Part shown: one piece after another, positions 47,401 through 59,050 of the stretch
Layout: each line of letters begins with the position of its first letter
Position numbering within the stretch: position 1 is the first letter of the stretch
Assembly (NCBI GenBank): GCA_012295275.1
Contig: CM022671.1
Location: forward strand, 31,386,250-31,450,249
Direction of reading: 5' to 3'
From: Chrysomallon squamiferum
Lineage: Eukaryota > Mollusca > Gastropoda > Neomphalida > Peltospiridae
Length of the DNA stretch: 64,000 bases
The notes under the pieces: generated by a model
What the model was told of the DNA's origin: nothing
The model's database searches: none
What the model saw: only the letters and a program-made list of their open reading frames with translations
Made by a program: the position numbers and the translations under genes

Positions 47401-48710
47401 CATATTAAAAATAAAATGGAAATTATTTTTTTAAAATTATTTTTACTGTTTTGATGAACAAATAAACCAGTATATAAAATTAATTCTAACTTGTTCGTTA
47501 TAATCACTTATTTTTTGTTTTTTTTGTTTATGTGGCTCTATACAAAACACAAAATTAATATATAATTTTGTAGATTTATAAATCTATTTCTTATTTTTTA
47601 ATATGGTTTCTCTAATCTCTAAAATGTATGGATTATAAATGATTAAACAAACTCTAAAAATTTACCTTCAACAGTTTTCCTCTTCTGAATCTTTTGATGC
47701 CAATAACTGAAACTGAAACAGACCCAAAACATTAATTAAAAATCAACAACAACAAAAAACAATATTAAATAAACAAAACAAAATAAATAAATTATAAAAT
47801 GTGCACAAATGACAGTATAAAAATAATTTTCAACATAAAATATTAAATGATTTTTGAGAACAGTAAGAAGAAAATTTAATAATTATTGACAGACCAGCTA
47901 ATATGTATCAAAGTTTTAAGGATGAAATTATGAACATGAAGTTATGAAAGAACGCTATCAATTTACATACACGTATCAAATGAGAACATAATGCTTCAAT
48001 TATAATAAAAACGTGATAAAATATTGGATTATTTTTATAGTCTCAGTATTTCACTGAAAAATTCATTGTATGATGTATGATACATACACCATCAGTTACA
48101 GCAGAAATATTGTTCAGTAACAGACATACATATTTAACCTATACAGATTTCTCAGTTTAATCTGTGTTTATTATGAAAGAATTTGTGAGTTATCTTTGAA
48201 ATATGACTGTTTTAAAATCACCTCTTTCGTTTCCTCGGAGTCGCTGTGGTCTACCATTTGTGCGAGATGTGTCTGTAAATAAACCATGGCTGCCTTCGAG
48301 TCAGTAGCAGCAACTTCACGAAACTTGTACTTTCTTATTAGATAGCGACATCTTCTTAGCAAGTGTTCTGGTGATGGTCGACATAACTGTTAGAGAAACA
48401 AAACAATTATTGTAAAATATCACAAGTGTAATAGATAAAGATTTGTTAATATAAACATTTCACGTAATAAAAACACACACACACACAAATTTAAATATAT
48501 AAACATACATGTACAAATATACATACAAGAATATGAATACTGATAGAGACAGACAGAAAAATATGTTTTACGATTATCCTTTAATAATGAAAAAATAATA
48601 TTATTCCGTAAATTTATTAACTGAGATAACTTTAAATAAAATTACATGTTTTGAGAAATATATATATATAAATCTGTGTACAAGAAAATATATACTTTTA
48701 TTTGTTTTTA

Positions 48711-48809
<99 letters not shown>

Positions 48810-49169
48810 TCATAAATAACAAATGCTGAAAAAATATCTACAATAAGTTTGAAAAAAAAACAGTGTGTCATTTGATCTCCTCATTAGAACACATTATTTA
48901 ATTTTCTGTTAATCTTCAACTCTGATGTGCTGAAACACGATTCACTTTTCCATCAGCAGTAAAGGGAAACTTATATATAACTTTTGGAATCACTTGACTT
49001 GATAGTAAACTAAGGTTTGATCTTGCTGCAATTACTGAAATACTGTCTGCTATTTTCTTTCTGTTACAATCAAATCTTAACTTAATATTTCAGTAATAAT
49101 TTAGCATAGGATTTGCAATAATAAACAAAATAAAACAAAAGTTTTGAAGTTTAAATATTTAAATGCTCA

Positions 49170-49265
<96 letters not shown>

Positions 49266-49321
49266 TCAATAAGAAATTTCAAAAACAAAGGAATGTTTAA
49301 TTCTTTACAGTCTATGAATCA

Positions 49322-49372
49322 ATAAAAAAAAAAAAAAAAAAAAAAAATAATAATATAATAATGATTATAATG

Positions 49373-49435
<63 letters not shown>
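49322..49435. repeat. Poly-A and (AAT)n microsatellite in the muskelin remnant
   Basis: A 24-base A run followed by a long AAT array, in the intron between remnant exons 16 and 13. It gives a spurious poly-Ile frame on the minus strand. Confidence 0.9.
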
Positions 49436-51109
49436 GTAATAAAAATATTAATATTAATAATAACTACACAAGAAAAAGGTTTTATAAAATGCAAAGAACA
49501 TAATGAAATCTAAAATTAACTATCAAGCAGCTCTTACAATGCTGGCTATAGTTGCTGCAAACGTAACTGTAGAACTAATTTGTGAAATATAATATTAAAA
49601 ACATTCACACCCTTAACATGTCAGCTAATATGAAATACAAACGTAACTGTAATCTGCTGAATTTTTTAGAACATTACAGTATCAACTGAGAAAAACAAAA
49701 CAGACAAAATAAATTTCATGAGAATCTAGTTATTAAAAAAAACAAAAACAATTCTACTCTTACTTTTCTTTATATATTATTTTTTTCAAAATACACATAT
49801 ATTACTCTCAGTCTTAACCAAACACTGACTAACTCTCATTACTCACAGGATGAAATAAGTTCCAGTTAACTCTTATTACTCACAGGATGAAACAACATAG
49901 AATGTCCAATCCTTGACCTCAGCTCACTGCTATCATCAAGTAGTTTCTGCCATGTATTTGTTGGAACGTGATATGCATAAAGTCCACTAAAAATGGGGTC
50001 ATGACCCCTCTCATTTTCACTAGTACTGAAATAATAATACAGTTTGTAAAAATCTTACAGTTATATTCACTTTGATTGATATTAAGCAAAATGTTATTAA
50101 ATACAAGCTATATGTAAAAATTTGCATTACTATATGTACATCTTCCATTTCTGTATTTACTATTAAGTCTTGATATATTTATGACTTAACACAAATAAGA
50201 ATTGCCTTAATTATCAATATATCAACATATATCTGTGTTTGTTTTTCTGTACCTGCTTACATATGAACAAATAACATTATTAGAGCAATAAACATTTAAA
50301 GATTTTGCATAATATTAATAAAAATATTAATTCTTGTAATTCATTTTGAAATTTAAAAATTGTAGTTGTGAAAATTAATCAATATTTAAAATCTCAAAAT
50401 GTATCTGAAATATGAAATGCAATGTCAATGGCAAAACTGATCTATTTCTGAAGGAAAATAATTTACATGGTCTGGTTTAAATTTATACCTGGTCAGTACA
50501 TGTCCACCAAACACATAGATTGTCTGCTGTTCTATGTCCATGACCATCTGATGGTCAAATATTAGCCTTGGTCCTCCCATTGCACCCGCATCATCCGTGA
50601 TTAGAGTCCATTTGCCAGATCCAATATCATACATGTAAAAATCACACTGAAATTATATACATTTGTTAGGATTAAAACGAGAAAGAGTATATATTATAGT
50701 AATAATAATAAATAAATAAATAGGGAAATAATAACAATGATAATAATGAAAAAATTAAAATTAAATAAATAAAATAAAATAAAATAAATAGGGAAATAAT
50801 AATAAAAATTAAATTAATGAAATAATAAATAAAAAAATAAATGAAAAAGATTGAAAAGAAAATCAGAAAAGTTAATCCCAATAAGAAAATGACAAATATG
50901 CTAAACAAATCTCTCAACAACCATAAATGCACAAATTAATAGTCTTTTAACTACCTAGACCTACCCAATTAAACCTTAAAAATATTTTCTTCTTTCACCT
51001 AGTTTGACCAGTAATACTTGAAAACAAGTAATTCAACTAATCACGTGGTAATTCAGGTTTTGCTTCTAAACTCTGCAAAATAATTATCTCTGATGCTAGT
51101 GTTGTTTTA

Positions 51110-51280
<171 letters not shown>

Positions 51281-51535
51281 TTAAAAATAGTTTTTTATTT
51301 TTTTTATATTGATAATAATAAGAAAGAATTAAGGTATAATTGCCTTAAAATAGATAATAAAAGATATGAAATAAATAAAATTAAAATAAACAAACAAACA
51401 AATAAATAAATAAATAAAATTATAAGAACAGAAATAATTAAAAACACCCAAAATAAATAATAAGAAATATTTGAGCACACTTCGAAATTAAATTAGATAA
51501 AAAAGGAAGAGAGTACCTATAAACACATGCAAATA

Positions 51536-51582
<47 letters not shown>

Positions 51583-51889
51583 TATGAAAACAAATAATAA
51601 AACAAGATAGTAAAATTAAAAATAAATTAAAAACAGAAAAATAATAAATATTAAATAAATGTGATGAATTATGCACACTCTTACATAAACATGGAATATA
51701 ATGGATGTCTTAAAATATTAAGCACCTCTTCCTCAGCAGATTTTAAAATACACATCCATTGCTTTGAAGGAATGTGGTAGGCCATGTTTTGTACATGCAC
51801 ATATATTCAGATGATGCATATATATATCTTGTAAGCTGCATGTCTTCAAACCTTTACAACCTGGTTATATTTACATAAATACCATTGAC

Positions 51890-52025
51890 ATTGTCCGATT
51901 GTCCTAAAATTTCGGATTCGGTGCTGTGGGATCCCAGTCAACAAGTATACCAAGTTTGAAAATCTAAGACAGTCAGGTTTAAAATGGATTTTTGGGGGTG
52001 ATTTGACACAGAATGACCCTTACAT
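51890..52025. other. Unshared insert at a deletion junction in the muskelin remnant
   Basis: About 135 bases (starting near GTCCGATTGTCC, with TCGGATTCGGTGCTGTGGG and GGATTTTTGGGGGTGATTTG) have no counterpart in the intact MKLN1 gene. They join sequence equivalent to about 26185 on one side and about 28655 on the other, replacing exons 5-9. The insert is noticeably less AT-rich than its flanks, so it may be a fragment of a mobile element. Confidence 0.6.
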
Positions 52026-53319
52026 TGTTGAAACAGAAGTAGCTGAAGAAAACTAATTTACAACAGTCAAATTGTGTTAGTATTGGATTTGCTTAATGAA
52101 TACTTTAATTTTCCTGAATATTAAGTAAAAAAAGTCTTCATTTGAATTTCTAAACGTGTAACAAATCATATAACTGTGTAACAATGTCCCTTTAACAGTT
52201 CTTGTAAAATAAATAAATAAATATATGTATATATATATATATATATATAGGTGTACAAACCTATTTTTATATATCTGCAGGGAAATGGATTACCATCAAT
52301 CTCATTCCTTAGAGCAAATGTTTCAGGAATATGATCATTTTTCAGACCACTGAAAATAGTTATTTTTTCAAAAATGTTATTGTTTAATTTGTGAATGAAA
52401 GCACATATTGTATTTGATAATAAAGAAAGAAATAATTCACTCAGTTATGACTCTTTTATTAATAAAAATAAAAATTCAGATACATAATTGTGAAAACTTG
52501 TTTATGAATGTAATTAATAAAAAGATCTTAAGACTCAGTTGACAGCATTACTATGTGTGGGTAGAAATGCATAAACTGTTTTTCAAACACAAGTTATTAA
52601 TAACACTTTTTAACAGCACCAACATGCAATGAAGACATTAGCCTTAGGCATACATACTTCACGTATTTTGTGCTATACTAGCTTATGAAAACAAAATTCA
52701 AATAGTTAATTCAAAGAAACTTAATGTTAATACCACTGCCAATAACAAATAATTTAAGGACAAAGAAAAAACAAACAATTCAGTAGAAAAAAAAAAAAAA
52801 AAAAAAAAAGATCATTTATTATTATTAAGTTGTTTTAACTTTTATTCATTAAAAATTTGGAAAGAGGAAGACAGAGGGGAAAAAGGCTCAGAAACAGTGT
52901 TGTGTTTTGTTTTAGGATTAAAAAAGTAGTATAACTGTAATAAATAATAAAATATTAAATAACATTAGATTGAATATTAATTTTAAAACGACGATTTATT
53001 AAATATATTTTTCCCTACCTGTCCAGAAGTCCAATAAGAGGATTCTCAGTCAGTCCACATATACTTTAAACTTTTGCAAGTTACACACTTGAGGTTTTTT
53101 TCTTCTCATATTTACCAAACAAAACCGTATCCACTATCATATGGCAGCTCTATCGAGTTTGAGCAGCAAATACTGAAATACAAAATAAAATAAATATTAT
53201 AAACAAAACATTTGTATAGAGACTAGACATTAATTTTGAAAATCAGAATGAAATGTGTTAATTTACAAAGGCAGCAAAAGTGCTGGTAACCAAGAGAGAA
53301 ATAAATAATGATTAAAAAA

Positions 53320-53320
<1 letters not shown>

Positions 53321-53406
<86 letters not shown>
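53321..53406. repeat. (GA)n microsatellite
   Basis: About 42 GA units between remnant exons 3 and 2. The corresponding place in the intact gene (about 30175-30260) is only purine-rich, so the array expanded in this copy. Confidence 0.95.
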
Positions 53407-53407
<1 letters not shown>

Positions 53408-53689
53408 TGTGATACAGAGAGAAATTTTAGATGTGCACATATTTTTCAAACTTCCTAAAATACAGATTAACTGAAGCTATTGTAAAAATGAGAAAAATGA
53501 ACAATTAACCTTAGGTGGGTTGTTTGAATCTGAGAACCATGTGGATGACTGTTCTTCTGGTTTGTCATGGCACACATTTTTTACTTCTTCATATATTTCA
53601 CTTTTGCAAAACAACAGTTGACTGGTTTAGTTACATCTGCAATATTTCGTGGTGATAACGAAAGCGCCACAAAGATAAAAATTTTAGTT

Positions 53690-54236
53690 TGTCTTGTGGT
53701 TTCTCCCTAGACAAATATTTCAAATTTACGATTAAACAGCGAAAATCCATTTTATATATTAATATAGTCTCACGTAATATTTTTATCTGCGTAGAAAACA
53801 AAGAAAGGCATGTAACTGGGTATTTTGACATTATGCTATTTGCGTAGACATTCCTTATAAAGGAATTGAAAACGAAACAAACTTCTCGTTGCGTGGGGGA
53901 GAAAGAAATAAAAGAAAAAAGACACGAAACAAAAGCAAAATGAATAAATGAAATAAAATAAATCAGACTTAGGATTTTATTTAAGATTTCTCTCATGTAT
54001 GAAATAGGGTAACAAACACAACAAGGACTATCTGTTTTCGAGCATCTTATAGTATTATTATCTGGAGTCTAGTAATAAATAAAGCAAAATCGTAGAAGTA
54101 GAAATATACAAAATATTTTTTTGGGATCTTCGTTAGTCCGAGTATCTACAGTCAGATTTTCGGAGTATATATATATATATACAATTCACATATAACAATT
54201 TAACAGCCTGTCTGAAAATCTGACTGTAGATACCCG

Positions 54237-54296
<60 letters not shown>

Positions 54297-55465
54297 CTGA
54301 TCTAAGCTTACAGACATTTCAGAATTCTAGCTGAAGCAAATACAATTAATCTGGTTCATATATAAATAGGCTTGCCTGCAGATGTTTTAAAAATAAGTCA
54401 TAAATTCAGGTTACGAATTAAGACTATCATAAAAACAACATCTAGAAGAAAAGTCCCACGCAACCTCGAAAAGAAACATAACCCTCACAAACTCCATCCG
54501 ACAATAACTAGTAAAACAACAACAACAACAACAGGCATCGAAAAAGAATATTTCATGTTTATACTTTTGTGAATTTTCAATACAATGTAATGATCGACCA
54601 TGACCGTTACCACTATTGCAAATGTATCACTTGATCTGAGGCAGACTGTTAGTGAAGTCGTGAAATGTGCCACTGAGGAACATTTCTCGTAAAGATATAT
54701 GATATATGTTATTGAATTTAAAACCGTGGACTTAACCTCATTCTGCTATGAGGAAGAAAAATGTCCCTTGACTCAGATATTTATCTCCTTGATCATGGTC
54801 GCTTAAAGGAGTACAGAACAATCCAAGATAGAGGATTCAAACAAAGGGATATGGTAAATGAAACAGAATGGTGTAATAACTGAGCAGAAATTTTTGGATG
54901 CTTTTTCAGAACTGAGAGGTCATCAGCGGTTCGGTGTTTACGTTTTGGTAAAATTCCATACTGCAATGGAATTCAAACATCACCGATTCCTTGTAAGAAT
55001 AGTGGTAACAATATATATATATATATGCATATATATGTAAAACGTGGATATAAAAGAGAGAACGCCCATACACGCCACATATAGACATATACATCCATAC
55101 ACAAATACAAACACGCACACACATAAAAATGAAAATAAAAATCACATTTATTATTATATATATATAGTTTTATTATCAAGAACATAAATGATTAAAGTGT
55201 TCTTTTTTTCTTTCTCATTCCGTTTTCATTCTGTTGTAAACTTACAGAAACGTTTTTATTTGAAAGATAATATGCTGTACTGTTGATACTGCTACTAGTA
55301 CTATTACTGCTACTGCTACTACTACTAGTAATATTACTACTACTACTGATTTTGCTATCGTATTACTATTCATGATGTAACAAGTATAAAACTGCTGCCT
55401 ATTTGTAGTCCTATATATAAAAACAAGATTTTCGTTTTAAAGTAGAATCATAAGAATTCACCAAA
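53690..55465. repeat. Intergenic repeat module, copy in duplication unit B
   Basis: Same landmark order as modules 1 and 2 of unit A, but only one module is present, at about 1.8 kb. It joins directly to the 3' flank of receptor B. An (AT)n tract occupies 54241-54295. No gene is present. Confidence 0.7.
54135..54240. repeat. 26-bp inverted repeat around a TA-rich loop
   Basis: Arms 54135-54160 (AGTCCGAGTATCTACAGTCA and six more bases) and 54215-54240 are reverse complements with one mismatch; the loop is 54 bases. A single-arm version (GTTAGTCCGAGTACCTACAG) occurs at about 34390 in module 2, so the second arm is an addition in this copy. Confidence 0.75.
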
Positions 55466-55768
55466 ATGTTTTCAGAGCTGTTACATCTAACTCACATATG
55501 AATTCCAATCCAACAGAATGCTCAGTTACCATGGACCAGGGGAATCTGATTTGACTTTTTTAAAGGCTGCCATTGTGATGAAATCAAACTGGTTTTACTT
55601 GATTTAACATTAGCAGATTGGTCTAAAGAAAATTATGTATTTAGTATTATTAATACACACTTTTTAAAATAATGATTTAAAAAAGCTGTAATAAATTTGT
55701 TATACTGAGCGATATGATTCCTATTGGAAACTATTAAGTATCTTGTAGGTTATTATTTAGTCATAACA
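55466..55768. other. 3' flank of receptor gene B
   Basis: Non-coding. Closely similar to about 37315-37624 next to receptor A. No clear AATAAA close to the stop codon is seen on the sense strand. Confidence 0.5.
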
Positions 55769-56767
55769 TCAAACGAACGACAGACCAGACTTTTCAGATA
55801 CAAATGGAGAAGTCATTTCAGTCGATTCGGAATTACTTCTCCGTCTCACTGGAACAGATGTACTCTTTCTGGGCAGAGTCTGCGATTCTGGGTCGGAAGA
55901 AATTTCTGCGTGTTTTACATCAGTGTTTTGTCCAGTCACTGCAGAGTTAGTCACCGAAGGTGGCGACATTGGTGTCAAACCCTGAACATTAATTTCTGGT
56001 TCATAGACAGGGTGTATGTAATTTCCAATGTCATCGCCAGGGTTTGTGCAAGTTCCAGCATTATCCCCTGAAGAAAATTCTTGACAATCCTCTGGAACCG
56101 CGTTCAAACGCTGGCGCATCTCTAACTGAAACCGGTCTTCCACTAACATGCCAGTACCAAGTGAAACTGTTGCTGGTAAAGATGAAATATTCCTCATGTC
56201 TTCCTGTAAAGTATTTGCTTGTTGAATATTAGCGTGGACACTGCTGCTGGAAGTGTGAGTTGTAGATCCACTGGTGGCGCTGCTGCTAGTAGTTTTCGAT
56301 TCTTGAGAAGACGTGCAACATGGTACAGGATTAGAACAAATGACCTGTAGATCAGAGGCCTCTCTAGAACGTGGATGAGTTGATGGATTCAGTTCCGTAT
56401 AAGTATTTTCATAATCTGTAATAAAAGAAAAGAAACGAAACCCAATTAATATATCCTGAATTCAATGACACGCTAATATGAAACAGTAATACATCATAAT
56501 TCAATAATACACCAATATCAGACATTAATACGAGATTATAGAGTAAGCGGGTATACAGTTTTACAATTACTCAGTTTGTTAGTGTATCAGATTACAGTTC
56601 AAACCTACCCCTCCTCCCCCCAAAAAAAAAGAAAGAAAGAAAGAAGATACTATTAAATGCGAAATCAAATAATTCATTACCGACTAACATTTCTCGCACC
56701 AAGAAATAAAAGAAAGACATAAATATTCGCTTTCGCATATACATAAATTCATCCAGTCTCTCTTTCT

Positions 56768-56815
<48 letters not shown>

Positions 56816-59015
56816 TATAGACACCCCAAAACAAATTAGCTTTATTATAAACAAAATTCTGCCACCGATTAATTCAACGCAATCACATGGACTTACTTTG
56901 TTTTCGGCGACTTAATTTCCTCCTGATGAAAAAGAAGGCTCCGATGGCCAGAAACACAAGTGCGATAAAACAGAAAACTGCTAACACTATCACCACAGGC
57001 TCAAGTTCTTCCGAACTTTTACCTCCTTGTGTTATAGAAGTTGAATTATCTTTTGACTGGCGATCAGAACATACGCGACACTGCGGAAAGTATTTACAGG
57101 ATGAGTCGAGGTGATACCCAGTGTTTCCAAGAACGTCGTAAAGTTTAATTCTTTCATTTTGTAAACGAAGTCCATTTTCTTCACTGAAGCTTCCAACCTA
57201 TGAAAGTGACAGAACTGTTTAAGATTACAGTAAATATAATTACTGATACTTTCATGAAAATATAACTGAGTATTATCATTTTAATATTATTTGATTTCTT
57301 TTAAAATGATTATGCATGTATATAGACAAAATAGTTACGTAAATAAAACGATTCTGAATAAAATGGTGAATTTTTTCATCGAATAATTTATTATTATTAT
57401 TTTTTTTAATTTATTTTACTAATTAATAGAGACCTATGACGGATTTCTTAAAAGTTATACAACCTCACTACGGTACTGATTGGTACTAGAATGGATAACA
57501 GAAGGATACTTTACCGATACGTAAGCATATGAACCGTCATTTTCATTTCGCTGAATGTTGTTGATAACGAATCCAACGTTGCCGTTTCCTCCGTCAGTGA
57601 AGAGTCTGGTTCCATCTTTAAGATTCACATTTTTAATATTTTCGAACATAAATTCATTAGTGAGAGCGTCGCACGGCCAAATCGCACTTTGACAGGAAAG
57701 CTTAGATTTTGCGTTTCTGAAACCATATCCTACTCCATAAACGGCTTCGATAACTCGAAGAGTCAAATCTTCAGTTAAGATTCGGTCGACATCTTGTGAA
57801 TCAAGTGTAAGATTCAATGAACACTGCTTATTAAAAGTGTTGTCGAAACCCTGTGGAAGATTGCATTCAAAGTTACCTTGCCAGAAGTGTCCTAGCCAGG
57901 GATTTTCGGACATGTTGGCAGTGCTCCATGTTAGCATATCACTTTGCAATTGCTTGTTGGGTTTCTTAATGACATCAACAACCAAAGTGAAAGATCCACG
58001 AACAACTTTACCACGTCTGCCTTTGAGGACATCCGAATTCGTACCCCAAGCCTCACTTCCTATAAATATTAACGGTTCTTTACGATCTTCCATCGTATCC
58101 AGAAGATCAGACATTATGGATGCTATCCCAAAGTACACAACAACTTTTGCTCCAGACAGTGTGATACTTGTGATAACGTCAACACGTTTGTTCCAGTCAG
58201 CACCAGCATATATTTCTTGAGAAACACCAACACAAATGCCTCGTTGTTCTGCCAACATTTTGAACTGTCCAATACCTTTTCGTCCGTAGTTGTTATTTAT
58301 ATTTAAAGTGGCTACATAAGTAACTCCCAAGGCCTTAACTAACTCGACCATTGCTTTCACCTGTACATTATCACTGGGAACAGTACGCAGAAAGAGAGGA
58401 TACGTCACTTTATCATCGAGGACTGCAGAAGTTGCGCCATACGATACTAAAGGAATGAGTTTGGTTTGTAACGTCTGCACTGCACTGAGGGTGACACTGC
58501 TGGACTGTGCACCCACGGCTGCAGCAATTCTGTTCACATCTATCTCCTCTTTAGTGCGAGGATCTTTCAAAGGAACCTTTCCGCTGAGAATGGAATTAAG
58601 GAGAAAGCTGGCTCTCAGAGGATTGTAGCAGTCGTCAAGGGCTATGACCCCGAAATTGATTCCAGTTTCATCTTTCAAGACATGTACGGCGCTGAGGAAA
58701 GCTAGCAGAGCGTGCAGTCCCCTCTGACTGTATGTCTCGCTACACAGGAAATTGTGACTGCTGTGAGGTCTGTGAAGAGAAAACAGTCCAAGCAAGAGAA
58801 TGTCGCCAGGGATGTAAGCAAACGGAACTTCTGGAGTTTTTCGACATTCTTTGCATACCTGTTTACAAGCCGAAGTAGGTAAGGTTCCAGTCGTTCTCAA
58901 CTGTGTCATTAGAGTCTTGTTCAGACTCAGTTTATCACCAGTGTAATTTCCAATCTGTGAATACATATATAAATAGTAGTAGTAATTGTAGTAATAGTAG
59001 TATATATATATATAA

Positions 59016-59050
<35 letters not shown>

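Noticed and set aside
49312-49494. Poly-Ile frame in the muskelin remnant
   Set aside because: Translation of an AAT microsatellite.
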